Shown here: piece by piece, positions 1 to 9,398 of the stretch
Layout of the letters: the number at the start of each line of letters is the position of its first letter
Position numbering within the stretch: the stretch's first letter is position 1
From: Planctomycetota bacterium
GTDB taxonomy: Bacteria > Planctomycetota > UBA11346
Direction: 5' to 3'
NCBI GenBank assembly: GCA_013696105.1
Contig: JACCZE010000189.1
Coordinates: 1-45,679 of the forward strand
Length of the DNA: 45,679 nucleotides
The notes under the pieces: model-generated
Database searches by the model: none
What the model saw: only the letters and a program-made list of their open reading frames with translations
Told to the model about the DNA's origin: nothing
Position numbers and translations under genes: made by a program

Positions 1-471
1 GCGCTTGAGCGCGCTAGCGAGGTCGCGCACCGGCAGCTCGTCGCGGTAGCGGCGGTCGAGCAGGTCGCGGTAGGCCGGCGGCAGCTTGGCCAGGCAGCCG
101 CGCAGCTTGGTCAGCTGGCTGTCATCCGACGGGAGGAGCTCGCGCGCGCGCGCGAGCTCGAAGCGCTCGAGCCGGCGCAGGCGCTCGGTGTCGCGTTCGC
201 GCGCCTCGAACTGCTGCAGCAGCAGGTTGCGCGCGATGCCCTTGAGCCAGCCAGGGAAGGACCCCTTGTCGGCTGAGAACTGCCCCAGGCGCTGAAAGGC
301 GATGACGAAGGTATCCTGGCAGAGCTCGTCGATGGCGGCGGCGTGGGGACAGCGGCGGGCGAGGAAGGCGCGCAGTTCGTCGTCGTAGGCGCGCACCACC
401 GTGGCGTAGGCCTCGGTGTCTCCGGCCTGGGTCGCGGCGATCGCCGATGCCACTGCGGGGTCAATCACCAC
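1..471 (-). CDS. ECF-type RNA polymerase sigma factor, 3' end cut by window edge
   Basis: A GTG-initiated reading frame starts at 471 (a second GTG is at 468), directly after an in-frame TAG at 472-474, and runs off the left edge without a stop. About 157 residues are visible. The sigma-2 region shows DELCQDTFVIAFQRL and GSFPGWLKGIARNLL, the core-binding and -10-recognition helices typical of ECF factors. The start of sigma-4 is seen as LAKLPPAYRDLLDRRYRDEL, followed by VRDLA, before the edge. ECF factors direct RNA polymerase to stress or envelope regulons. The usual anti-sigma gene would lie downstream, outside the window. The gene follows the O-methyltransferase on the same strand by about 70 bp. 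The family call is firm; the regulon is unknown. Confidence 0.88.
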   Translation of the reverse strand, partial: MVIDPAVASAIAATQAGDTEAYATVVRAYDDELRAFLARRCPHAAAIDELCQDTFVIAFQRLGQFSADKGSFPGWLKGIARNLLLQQFEARERDTERLRRLERFELARARELLPSDDSQLTKLRGCLAKLPPAYRDLLDRRYRDELPVRDLASALKR

Positions 472-542
472 CTATTCAGGCGATCCGGCCGGATGTCACA
501 ACCGCCTTCGTCCGCATCGGATCCGCGCCCGGGTGCCTGCGT

Positions 543-1175
543 TCATCGCTTGCGGGCCAGGTGCAGGCCGTCGCGGATGGTCACCAGGACGTTCTCGACG
601 CGGGAGTCGGCCTCGATCAGGCGGTTGAGCTCGTCGATGATCGCGGTCTCGCGATCGGCTGGGGCGATCACCTTCCCGCTCCACAGCGCGTTGTCGATCG
701 CGATCAGTCCGCCCGGGCGCACCAGGTCGACCACCGCGCGGTAGTAATGGACGTAGTTCTCCTTGTCGGCGTCGATGAAGACCAGGTCGAACGGACCCCG
801 GAGCGAGGCGATGGTCGCCAGCGCCGGACCCAGCCGCACCTCGATCTTGCGGCCGTGCGGGCTCTGGGCGAAGTAGCGCTCGGCGACCTCCTTGGCGATG
901 GGATCGATGTCGCAGGTGATCAGACGTCCGTCATCGGGCATGCCCTCGGCCATCGAGAGCGCGGAATAGCCGGTGAACATGCCGATCTCGAGCACGCGCG
1001 TCGCCCCGGTGAGCTGCACCAGCAGCTTGAGCAGCCGGCCTTCGAGGCGGCCGCAGAGCATGCCGGGCCACCTCATCGTGCGGTAGGTCTCCTCGGAGAG
1101 CCGCTGGAGCAGATCCGGCTCGGCGCGCGTGCGGTCGTGGGCGTAGCGTTCGACGGCCTTGTCGATGAAGTCCAT
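543..1175 (-). CDS. SAM-dependent O-methyltransferase (caffeoyl-CoA OMT-like)
   Basis: The 210-residue protein matches the class I O-methyltransferase family (COG4122, caffeoyl-CoA/catechol type) in length and motif order. The SAM-binding motif I is VLEIGMFTGYSAL (about residues 61-73). It is followed by the acidic LITCDIDP, then VFIDADKENY with the metal-binding Asp, and IAIDNALWSGKV. The N-terminal helices (YAHDRTRAEPDLLQRL) also fit the family cap. Bacterial members methylate small catechol-like hydroxyls with a divalent metal, but the natural substrate cannot be read from the sequence. No signal peptide is present, so it is cytoplasmic. It lies 57 bp downstream of the large TIGR03790 gene on the same strand, and functional coupling is not evident. 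Confidence 0.9.
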   Translation of the reverse strand: MDFIDKAVERYAHDRTRAEPDLLQRLSEETYRTMRWPGMLCGRLEGRLLKLLVQLTGATRVLEIGMFTGYSALSMAEGMPDDGRLITCDIDPIAKEVAERYFAQSPHGRKIEVRLGPALATIASLRGPFDLVFIDADKENYVHYYRAVVDLVRPGGLIAIDNALWSGKVIAPADRETAIIDELNRLIEADSRVENVLVTIRDGLHLARKR

Positions 1176-1232
1176 GATCCCCCGTGCTGCGGCCGCCAGG
1201 ATGAGGCGATCACGACCGAGGTCGAGGAGGGA

Positions 1233-4200
1233 TCAGCGTCGGGTACGGCGCCCGACGACCGTCAGTCCGAGCGCCAGTAACAAGAGGCCCCCGGTGCCGA
1301 TGCCGCAGTTCCGGTTGGGCTGATGGCGACCATCCTCATCGCCCGCGTCGGAGCTGGTCGAGGAGGTGCTGGGGGCGGAGGTGGTGAAGGTGCGATCGCC
1401 GCTGGTCGCGAGGTTGCCCGCGGCGTCGCGGCTGAGAACGCGGTAGTGGTAGAGGGTGCTGGGCAACAGTCCGCTCAATGCTTGCGTGTGGGCGGTCGTC
1501 ATGGCGGCGTTGAGCGTGGTCGCTGAGCCGTACGCGGTCGTCGCGCCGAACTGCACCTGGGTGTCGCTCGCCTCGTTGCTGGTCCAGGTGATGGTCGCGC
1601 CGCTCGCGGTGATGGCGACGGCGGTGATCGCGGACAGCACCGGCGCGGTGGTGTCGGGTGCCGAGGTGGTTGTGAAGGTGACGTCTCCGCTGGTGGCGAG
1701 ATTGCCGGCGGCGTCGCGGCTGAGCACGCGCAGGTGGTAGAGCGTGTTGGCGGTCAGACCGCTGAGCGCCACGCTGTGCGCAGTGACCTTGGTGGTATTG
1801 AGCACGGTGGAACTGCCGTAGGCCGTGGTGATCCCGTATTGGACCTGGCTGTCGCTCGCTTCGTTGGTGCTCCAGCTGACCACCGCAGCGCTGGCGGTGA
1901 TGCTTCCGACGGTGATGGACGAGATGACCGGGGCGGTGGTGTCGGGAGCAGGAGATGTCGTGAAGGTGTAGTCTCCGCTGGTCGCGAGATTACCGGCGGC
2001 ATCGCGGCTGAGGACCCGGTAATGGTACAGCGTGCTGGCAGTCAGGCCGCTCAGGGCCGCGCTGTGCGAGGTCACCTGCGAGGAGTTCAGTGTTGATGAG
2101 CTGCCGTAGGAAGTGGTGGTCCCATACTGCACCTGGGTGGAGCTGGCTTCATTGGTGGTCCAGGTGATGGTCGAACCGGTCGCAGTGATTGCGGTCGCGG
2201 TGACCGCTGTGATCACCGGCGCCGTGGTATCGGCCGGAGTCGCGGTGGTGAAGGTGAAATCCCCACTGGTCGCGAGGTTGCCCGCCGCGTCGCGGCTGAG
2301 CACCCGGTAATGGTAGAGCGTGCTCGCGGACAAACCGCTGAGCGCGACGCTGTGCGCGGTGACCAGCGCGGCATTGAGCGTCGACGAGTTGCCATAACTC
2401 GCGGTCGTACCGTACTGCACCAGGCTGTCCGAGGCCTCATCGGTCGTCCACGAGATGGTCGCTCCCGAGGTGGTGATCGAAGACGAGGCAACCGCAGAGA
2501 TGACAGGCGGGGTGACGTCCCCGGTGGAACCGGTCAGCGTGAAGTTGAAGCGGTCGAAATCGCCGACGTCTTCCGGAGAGTCGACAACGAGCCGCATGAC
2601 GTGGCGCCCTGCCGAGAGCGATATGCCCGTGGTGGTCGCAGCGAACCAGCCTGAGGTGTTCGGCGCAGGCGTGCTCATCACGAGGGCGCCGGTGCGGTTC
2701 GTCCCGTCGATGTCGACGTGGAAGCTGCCGCGCGAATCATAGAAATCGCCAAAGATGACGTCGAGGGAATACGTTCCCGTGGTGGCGACATCGATGGTGT
2801 ACTCATACCACTCACCGGCGTGGCAGTTACCCACGTACCTCCCTGCGGTTCCCGGGTCGCTGGTAGAGTAGATCTCGACTCCGGTGTCCGGGCGGAATTG
2901 CCAGGTTCCCCAGTTCGACGGCTCGCGATCGTGATAGGCGATGCCTTCGCCACCCTCATCGAAGTTTTCGGCCTGGAAGATGCCCGGGACCGCATTCACC
3001 GACCCCGCGTAGGGGTTCTGCGCGGGTGATCGAAAGGTGAAATCACCCGACGTGGTGCTGTTACCGACCGGATCCGTGAGGATGACGCGGTAATGGATGA
3101 CCGTATCGGAAGGCAACTCTGGAAAGGTGAGCGCGTGACGTTTGAAGTAGCCCGTCGACGTGAAGCTCTGACCGTACGACGCGCTCGTCCCCCACTCGAT
3201 GCGCGCGCGTGCGACCTCGGGTTCGGCCGCATCCGCGACGACGATGCCTACGGTGCTGCCGCGATTGACCGGCATGGTGACCGCAGGCGAGCCAACGGCC
3301 ATATTCGGCGCCACGGTGTCGAGAACCGGGGTCTTCGCGCGCATGGGCGCATACAGCGGATCGCCCAGAGCGTACGACATCCAGGCGATGCACGGGTTTG
3401 CGGCGCAGGAAGCCTCGGCGAACGTGTACCCATTGAGCATGTAATACAGCAGCACGTTGGGCCGGGTGTGTCCGAGGGTGTAGGGCTCGCCTGCGACACC
3501 GCAGACACACGTCGCGCCCGCTTTCTGCGCGTTCGCGGCCCAAGCCAGGCTGAACTCGTTGCGGATCCACCAGGTGATCAGCGACGAGCTGTTGAGATCA
3601 CAGGCGACGGATCCCGGCAACCATTCGAACACCGGCTTGTAGGTGTTGTAGTTGTACCACCCCCCGTACATCAGCGCGCGTGGCGCCGATGACGCATTGC
3701 TGCCATCGGTATAGGTCAGGCCAGCGTCGCCGATGGTCGATCCGGATTGCTCCCATTTCAGCGGAAGACCGGTGGGCAGGACATAATGCTCACCATAGGC
3801 GATGTTCACATCGGTATCGGTATATCCCCAGTATGTGCCGTTCTGGACATCGGGGTCCGCGGTCAGGTTGGCGTCGGTCGCCGTTCCTTTGCGGTTCTGT
3901 GAATCGACATAGATGTTGCCATTGTAGTAACCCGGCTGGGCTGAGATGAACCGCTCTCCGTACAGCGCCTGGTCGACGAGGTTGAGCGCGCCGCGCACGC
4001 CCATCGGCCCATCGAGACGGCCCACCAGGTACATCTGGGTACCACCGAGCGTGAAGTTGGCGTGATCGAAGAAGCCGTTCGCTGCACCGAAGGTGGGGCT
4101 GGCATCGAGATACGGATTGGTGAGGTTGTAATAGTTGTTGTAGATGTTGTCGGATGTCGTGCTCCAGTAATTCAGGCCCATGAGCACGTTGTCGAGGCTG

Positions 4201-4595
4201 CGGTCGCGGTAGGCGAGCGGCGTGCGGTAGCACATCAGCAGGATGTCGATGCTGGTCGCGCCCAGGCTGTTGAGCTTGTTCTTGATCGGGGTCACGACCT
4301 CGGAATGGAAAGCGCTGTAGGTGGTGTCGTCGTAGCCCCAGTCGTTACACGAAAGCCCGAGCATGTTGGCGACCGGTACTCCACGTTTGGACTGGTAGTA
4401 ATTCGCGACCTGCAGCGAATCCTGCACGCCATCACCGTCTTCGTCGCCCGTCCAATTGGCATTGTAGATGATCAGCACCCGCGCCGGTCCGGGAGATGCC
4501 GAGGCGGCGATCGCTGAGGACAGCGTCACGGACAGCAGGAGCGCCATCGGCAGTATGCAGCCGAGGACGCGACGCATCATGTTCACACTGTGCAT
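1233..4595 (-). CDS. Secreted TIGR03790-family protein with CBM6-like domain, four Fn3-like repeats and C-terminal sorting tail
   Basis: This is a 1120-residue exported protein. GGGAG lies 5 nt before the ATG at 4595. A signal peptide covers residues 1 to about 31. The TIGR03790 domain spans about 38-425, with RVLIIYNANW, the acidic DEDGDGVQDSL, YYQSKRGVP, RLDGPMGVRGAL and GHTRPNVLLYYML. A divergent Fn3-like domain follows (about 428-523). A CBM6-like beta-sandwich (about 540-690) contains FQAENFDEGGEG and HAGEWYEYTIDV. Four closely similar Fn3-like repeats of about 95 residues start near 692, 790, 884 and 981, each with LYHYRVLSRDAAGNLATSGD or a near copy. A Ser/Asp-rich linker leads to Cys1097-Gly-Ile-Gly-Thr-Gly, a hydrophobic stretch and RRTRR. 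As I recall the TIGRFAM description, the family tracks with exosortase-bearing genomes. Its biochemical function is unknown; the CBM and Fn3 parts suggest surface glycan contact. Confidence 0.88.
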   Translation of the reverse strand: MHSVNMMRRVLGCILPMALLLSVTLSSAIAASASPGPARVLIIYNANWTGDEDGDGVQDSLQVANYYQSKRGVPVANMLGLSCNDWGYDDTTYSAFHSEVVTPIKNKLNSLGATSIDILLMCYRTPLAYRDRSLDNVLMGLNYWSTTSDNIYNNYYNLTNPYLDASPTFGAANGFFDHANFTLGGTQMYLVGRLDGPMGVRGALNLVDQALYGERFISAQPGYYNGNIYVDSQNRKGTATDANLTADPDVQNGTYWGYTDTDVNIAYGEHYVLPTGLPLKWEQSGSTIGDAGLTYTDGSNASSAPRALMYGGWYNYNTYKPVFEWLPGSVACDLNSSSLITWWIRNEFSLAWAANAQKAGATCVCGVAGEPYTLGHTRPNVLLYYMLNGYTFAEASCAANPCIAWMSYALGDPLYAPMRAKTPVLDTVAPNMAVGSPAVTMPVNRGSTVGIVVADAAEPEVARARIEWGTSASYGQSFTSTGYFKRHALTFPELPSDTVIHYRVILTDPVGNSTTSGDFTFRSPAQNPYAGSVNAVPGIFQAENFDEGGEGIAYHDREPSNWGTWQFRPDTGVEIYSTSDPGTAGRYVGNCHAGEWYEYTIDVATTGTYSLDVIFGDFYDSRGSFHVDIDGTNRTGALVMSTPAPNTSGWFAATTTGISLSAGRHVMRLVVDSPEDVGDFDRFNFTLTGSTGDVTPPVISAVASSSITTSGATISWTTDEASDSLVQYGTTASYGNSSTLNAALVTAHSVALSGLSASTLYHYRVLSRDAAGNLATSGDFTFTTATPADTTAPVITAVTATAITATGSTITWTTNEASSTQVQYGTTTSYGSSSTLNSSQVTSHSAALSGLTASTLYHYRVLSRDAAGNLATSGDYTFTTSPAPDTTAPVISSITVGSITASAAVVSWSTNEASDSQVQYGITTAYGSSTVLNTTKVTAHSVALSGLTANTLYHLRVLSRDAAGNLATSGDVTFTTTSAPDTTAPVLSAITAVAITASGATITWTSNEASDTQVQFGATTAYGSATTLNAAMTTAHTQALSGLLPSTLYHYRVLSRDAAGNLATSGDRTFTTSAPSTSSTSSDAGDEDGRHQPNRNCGIGTGGLLLLALGLTVVGRRTRR
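1377..2522 (-). repeat. Four tandem ~285-bp repeats encoding Fn3-like domains
   Basis: Four consecutive in-frame units of roughly 95 codons lie inside the large TIGR03790 gene. Each encodes a DTTAPV opening, a TWTTNEAS-type strand, VQYGTTT, AHSVALSGL and the block RVLSRDAAGNLATSGD. The RVLSRDAAGNLATSGD block is identical in all four units, which suggests recent duplication or ongoing homogenisation. Such an array could expand or contract by recombination. Confidence 0.88.
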
Positions 4596-4735
4596 GGGGG
4601 CTCCCGGTATCGCGATGGCTGAGGAAACGCGGGTAATGACGCGCTGGTTCGGGGTCGGATGCTACAGAGGACCGGGCGGATTTGTGCATGAATCAAGCCC
4701 CGCTGGTGCGCATCTGTATGATGACCGGACCGCAT

Positions 4736-4760
4736 AAAAATCGCTGAAATCAGCATTTTT
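4736..4760. terminator. Possible weak bidirectional hairpin terminator
   Basis: The sequence AAAAAT-C-GCTG-AAAT-CAGC-ATTTTT forms a GCTG/CAGC stem extended by an A/T stem, with runs of A and T on the two sides. It sits between the two TIGR03790 genes, about 200 bp past the stop of the upstream paralogue (minus strand). The GC stem is only 4 bp, so a terminator role is tentative. The rest of the 359-bp gap (4596-4954) shows no gene or other clear signal. Confidence 0.35.
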
Positions 4761-4954
4761 CGTCAGGGACCCCCGCAAAGCCACCCTCGTACCGTCAGGA
4801 AGCATCCGATTCGCGTCGGACGTCTCGCCCGCGAGACGGAGCAGGATCGGAACCATTGAATCGCTCGACTGGCTGGCTGCGAAGGCGCCCCAGCACGGCC
4901 TGCCCGAAGCGGACCGCGGGTAACGATTGGCTGGTCGAGGACCGGTCGGATCGG

Positions 4955-6664
4955 TCACCGCGCGCGTTGGCGACGGCGGACGAATGCCAGCAGCGTGAGC
5001 GCGGCCAATCCGCCTCCCAAACCGCACGACTTCTGGGAGCCCACCGCGCCACTCGCCTCGGCGTCGATGCCGGCCGTCGAAAGGGGCGGCAGGATGGTCA
5101 TGGTGACGGGAAACGAGCCCGCGGGGTCGAAGGTCGCATCGTCCGAGATCGACACGTTTCCCGCCGGATCGGTCACCGTCACGCGGACATGGACGAGCGA
5201 GGTCGGCAGCGAGGCCAGCACCAGGTGGTGGCGGCGGAAATACCCGAAGCCCGACGAGATGGTCTGACCGTAGGACGCCGTGGCTCCGTACTCGACGACC
5301 ACCTTGGCGACCTCGGGCCGCGCAGATGCATCGACGAGGAAGTCCACGAACGTGCCTTCGGCCATGCTCTTTCCGATCACGCATGAGGCGCAGCGCGGAG
5401 CGGCATTGTCGATCACCAGCGGTTTGGCGGCCATCGGCGCGCACAGGGGATCGCCGATCGCGTACGACATCCAGCCGATCGCGGGATTGGACAGCGTCGA
5501 GGCTTCGGCGAAGCAGTACCCTTTGAGCATGTAATAAAGCAGAATGTTCGGCCGCGTGTGGCCGGTGGTGTAGGGTTCGGCCGACACGCCGCAGGACATG
5601 GTCGCGCCGGCTCCGAGGGCACGCGCCGCCCACGCTCCGCCGACCGGGTTGCGCACCTGCCAATAATACAGCGAACTGCTGTTGAGATCACAGGCGACCG
5701 AGCCCGGCAGCCAGTCGAAGACGTTCTTGTAGTTTCCGTAATTGTACCAGCCGCCGTACATCAGCGCGCGAGGAGCCGACGACGCGGCGCTGCCGTCCGC
5801 GTAGGTGAGACCCGTATCGCCGATCGTCGATCCCGATTGCTCCCACTTGAGCGCCAAGCCGGTGCCGGGCACGTAGTGCTCGGCATACGCGATGTTCACG
5901 TCGGTGGGGGCATACGTGTAATATCCGCCGTTCTGCACGTCGGGGTCTGCGGTCAGGGATGCGTCGGTATAAGCGCCTCTGTCGCCTCGCGAGTCCACGT
6001 ACACCGGACCGTTCACCATGCCGGCCGCGCCGCCGACGAAGCGGTCCGCGTACAAGGCCTGATCGATCAGATCGAGGGCGCCACGGACGCCGCGCGGACC
6101 GTCAAGCCGGCTCACCAGATACATGTCCGTGCCCGAGAACGTGTACTGCGCATGCGAGAAATGCCCCAGGTCGGTGCCGAAGGTCGGGTTTGGCTCGAGG
6201 TACGGGTTGGTCATCCAGGAGATGTTGTTCGAGGTCTCGCTGAAGTAGTTCAACCCCATGAGCGCGTTGTCGAGGCTGTAGCCATTGTCGGTGAGCGCGA
6301 ACGGCAAGCCGTAGCTCATCAGCAGCACATCGATGTTGCGCGCGCCGAGAACGGCGAGCTTGGCCTTGATCGGCTTCACCACCTCGTTGACGTAGCCAGT
6401 GTACGCTGCGCTCGGGTAATAGACGTCGTTGTTGGAACTGGCGCACGAGACGCCGAGCAGGTTCGCCGCCGGCACACCGCGCTTGGACATGTAGTACTGC
6501 GCGACCTCGAGCGAATCCTGGACGCCGTCCCCGTCCCCGTCCCAGGTGATGTCGGTGCGGTAGACGACCAGGACGCGCGCCGCATCCATCGCGGCCAGCG
6601 GAGCCGCTCCGGCGAGGGCGATGACGAGAGCGAGCGCGCATCTGCTGAAGGCTGCAACGGTCAT
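4955..6664 (-). CDS. Secreted TIGR03790-family protein, shorter paralogue with C-terminal sorting tail
   Basis: This 569-residue protein is read from ATG 6664, which has AAGG 9 nt upstream. In-frame ATGs at 6673 and 6733 would add an unlikely hydrophilic extension. A signal peptide (FSRCALALVIALAGAAPLAA) is followed by a TIGR03790 domain closely matching the downstream neighbour: RVLVVYRTD, DGDGDGVQDSLEVAQYY, SRLDGPRGVRGALDLIDQAL, ALKWEQSGSTIGDTGLTY and GHTRPNILLYYMLKGY. One Fn3-like domain follows (EYGATASYGQ ... VTVTDPAGN). The CBM6-like and repeated Fn3 domains of the larger paralogue are absent. It ends with Ser-Cys-Gly-Leu-Gly-Gly-Gly, a hydrophobic stretch and RRRQRAR, the same sorting-type tail. 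The pair probably arose by tandem duplication followed by domain gain or loss. The molecular function is unknown. Confidence 0.87.
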   Translation of the reverse strand: MTVAAFSRCALALVIALAGAAPLAAMDAARVLVVYRTDITWDGDGDGVQDSLEVAQYYMSKRGVPAANLLGVSCASSNNDVYYPSAAYTGYVNEVVKPIKAKLAVLGARNIDVLLMSYGLPFALTDNGYSLDNALMGLNYFSETSNNISWMTNPYLEPNPTFGTDLGHFSHAQYTFSGTDMYLVSRLDGPRGVRGALDLIDQALYADRFVGGAAGMVNGPVYVDSRGDRGAYTDASLTADPDVQNGGYYTYAPTDVNIAYAEHYVPGTGLALKWEQSGSTIGDTGLTYADGSAASSAPRALMYGGWYNYGNYKNVFDWLPGSVACDLNSSSLYYWQVRNPVGGAWAARALGAGATMSCGVSAEPYTTGHTRPNILLYYMLKGYCFAEASTLSNPAIGWMSYAIGDPLCAPMAAKPLVIDNAAPRCASCVIGKSMAEGTFVDFLVDASARPEVAKVVVEYGATASYGQTISSGFGYFRRHHLVLASLPTSLVHVRVTVTDPAGNVSISDDATFDPAGSFPVTMTILPPLSTAGIDAEASGAVGSQKSCGLGGGLAALTLLAFVRRRQRAR

Positions 6665-6942
6665 TGTGGGCATCCTTGGTTTCGCTGTGCGTCGAGGATC
6701 GATGCACTGCCAGCGCTGCGACGCGGGAGACATCTGGCGAGGCTAACGAGGCGGGAGTGCGTCCAGGTGAGCGATCGGCCCGAGTGATTCACGCCTGTAT
6801 CATCATCGCGGCGCAGAATTCCCGGGGAGAATGCGCTGCTTTCGCCGATCACGACGCAGCCGCCGTCGAGCATCGCGATATCACGGTGGCGCGACCACCC
6901 CATCTGCGGCCGATCGAACGACCATGCATCAATCATGCATCG

Positions 6943-6992
6943 TAAGGAGGACTTGCCGCGTGGCGCGTCTGATCCAATCGTCTCGTTAGACG
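6943..6992 (+). promoter_or_regulatory. Candidate leader peptide with perfect Shine-Dalgarno and stop-codon hairpin
   Basis: TAAGGAGG (6943-6950) is followed, 9 nt on, by a GTG opening a 9-codon frame (MARLIQSSR) that stops with TAG at 6987-6989. The hairpin CGTCT-CGTT-AGACG (6979-6992) encloses that stop codon. The arrangement resembles a translated leader or attenuator upstream of moxR, about 270 bp away. It may be fortuitous. Confidence 0.3.
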
Positions 6993-7060
6993 TGGTTTGG
7001 ACGCCTGATCCTCACCTGTGCGGGTTCGGCCATGGATATCGCCCGCCGCATCCGCTGCGG

Positions 7061-7092
7061 CGGATCACTCGCTCACCGCTCACGGTGATCCG
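7061..7092 (+). promoter_or_regulatory. Inverted repeat in moxR leader
   Basis: CGGATCAC at 7061-7068 pairs perfectly with GTGATCCG at 7085-7092 across a 16-nt loop. A smaller ATCCG/CGGAT hairpin just upstream shares bases with it, so two alternative folds are possible. There is no U-tract, so it is not a simple terminator. It could be an operator or part of a structured leader. Confidence 0.35.
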
Positions 7093-7257
7093 ATCGAGCC
7101 GAGGACGCCGGGCGGACCTGTGCAACCGTGTGTCACAACTCGCGAACTGGCACATTTGTATCAAGCTTGGATCGCATCTTGCGCCTTATATCAACCAGAC
7201 TTGCATCGATCGTCGCCGACGGCCCCTGGCCTGTCCGCCCTACCTGAAGGAGCCCCC

Positions 7258-8300
<1,043 letters not shown>

Positions 8301-8304
<4 letters not shown>

Positions 8305-8333
8305 TAGGATGCTCATGACAAGCATCCTATCAG
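8301..8333 (+). promoter_or_regulatory. Perfect 13-bp hairpin overlapping the moxR stop codon
   Basis: CTGATAGGATGCT (8301-8313) and AGCATCCTATCAG (8321-8333) are exact reverse complements around the 7-nt loop CATGACA. The moxR stop TGA (8302-8304) lies inside the stem. No U-run follows, so intrinsic termination is unlikely to be efficient. An mRNA-stabilising or processing hairpin that sets different moxR and DUF58 levels is plausible. Confidence 0.7.
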
Positions 8334-8468
8334 CGATCGAGAATTCCCGGCGCGACCTGCAGCCGCTATTTTGCCGGAAATTCCCGATCTTAAACTCTTG
8401 TCCAAGGGGCGGATCGCCCCCTGGAACCCCCTCCGGCCCCGGCCACCTCGAATAGGATGTGACGCCGG

Positions 8469-9398
8469 ATGGCCACCAAACTCCTCGACCCGAAGATCCT
8501 GTCGAAGATCGGGCGCCTCGATCTCAAGGCCAAGTACGTGGTCGAGGGCTTCATCTCGGGCATGCACCGCTCGCCGTTCCACGGCTTCAGCGTCGAGTTC
8601 GCGCAGCACCGCGGCTACGTGCCCGGCGATGACCTCAAGCACCTCGACTGGCGCGTCTACGGAAAAAACGAGCGCTACTACATCAAGCAGTACGAGGCCG
8701 AGACCAACCTCGTCTGCACCGTTCTGCTCGACGGCAGCGAATCGATGGCGTACGGATCTGCGCGCGCCGCGGACAAGCTGACCAAGCTCGAGTACGGCAA
8801 GCTCATCACCGCCGCTCTGACCTACCTGGTCCTCGGCCAATCGGATGCGATGTCCGTCGGAGTCTTCGACGAGAAGCTCAAGACCTGGATCGAGCGATCG
8901 ACCCGCAAGGTCCACCTCAACCGCATCTGCTCGACCCTGGACACCATCCAGCCGCAGAAGAAGACCGGTGTCGGCTCGATCCTGCACACCGTGGCCGAGC
9001 GCGTGCGCCGTCGCGGCATCGTCGTCCTGATCAGCGATCTCTTCGATTCGGTCGACAACCTCATCGAGGGCATCCAGCACCTGCGCCATGGCGGTCACGA
9101 GGTGGTGGTGCTCCACGTCATGGATGACGACGAGCTCAACTTCCCCTTCGACGGGCTGATCCAATTCAAGGGCCTCGAGATCAACAACGAGCTGCTCTGC
9201 CATCCGCGCCAGGTCAAGAAGGCATACCTCGCTGAGGTCGAGAAGTTCCTGACGCGCATGCGCGCCGCCTGCCAGAAGAATGGCGTCGACTACGTGCTGA
9301 TGAACACCACGCACTCGGTCGATGTCGGGCTGTCCGCCTACCTCGCCAGCCGCGTGCGCATGAACTTGCGCGGCGCCAGCGGAGCCATCCGCGCATGA
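8469..9398 (+). CDS. DUF58 domain protein with VWA-type MIDAS motif
   Basis: This 309-residue protein is the usual partner of MoxR. The DUF58 signature GDDLKHLDWRVYGK (about 53-66) is followed by LLDGSESM, giving the metal-binding DxSxS motif at Asp88-Ser90-Ser92. A VWA-like fold continues through GIVVLISDLFDS. No membrane segment precedes the domain, unlike some DUF58 proteins, so it is likely cytoplasmic or peripheral. It lies 164 bp after moxR, separated by a strong hairpin, and its stop overlaps the next start by 4 nt (ATGA), indicating translational coupling to the membrane VWA protein. It probably acts as an adaptor between the ATPase and its targets, as inferred from the family. Confidence 0.93.
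   Translation: MATKLLDPKILSKIGRLDLKAKYVVEGFISGMHRSPFHGFSVEFAQHRGYVPGDDLKHLDWRVYGKNERYYIKQYEAETNLVCTVLLDGSESMAYGSARAADKLTKLEYGKLITAALTYLVLGQSDAMSVGVFDEKLKTWIERSTRKVHLNRICSTLDTIQPQKKTGVGSILHTVAERVRRRGIVVLISDLFDSVDNLIEGIQHLRHGGHEVVVLHVMDDDELNFPFDGLIQFKGLEINNELLCHPRQVKKAYLAEVEKFLTRMRAACQKNGVDYVLMNTTHSVDVGLSAYLASRVRMNLRGASGAIRA

Larger units (their letters stand above)
6665..7257. promoter_or_regulatory. Divergent intergenic region between TIGR03790 gene and moxR
   Basis: This 593-bp stretch must hold the outward promoters of the minus-strand TIGR03790 gene and the plus-strand moxR run. No convincing -35/-10 pair was found. A CTTATATC sequence near 7185-7192 is the best A/T-rich candidate for a moxR -10 element, without a matching -35. 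The region has a perfect Shine-Dalgarno with a tiny open frame (6943-6989) and an inverted repeat at 7061-7092. These suggest a structured 5' leader. Longer open frames crossing it lack ribosome binding sites and family resemblance. Confidence 0.5.

Noticed and set aside
7148-7166. TGGCAC sequence as a sigma-54 promoter for moxR
   Set aside because: The GC dinucleotide expected at -12 is not at the right spacing.
7018-7257. N-terminal extension of MoxR by 80 residues
   Set aside because: The extension has no family similarity and no binding site, whereas AAGGAG stands 5 nt before GTG 7258.
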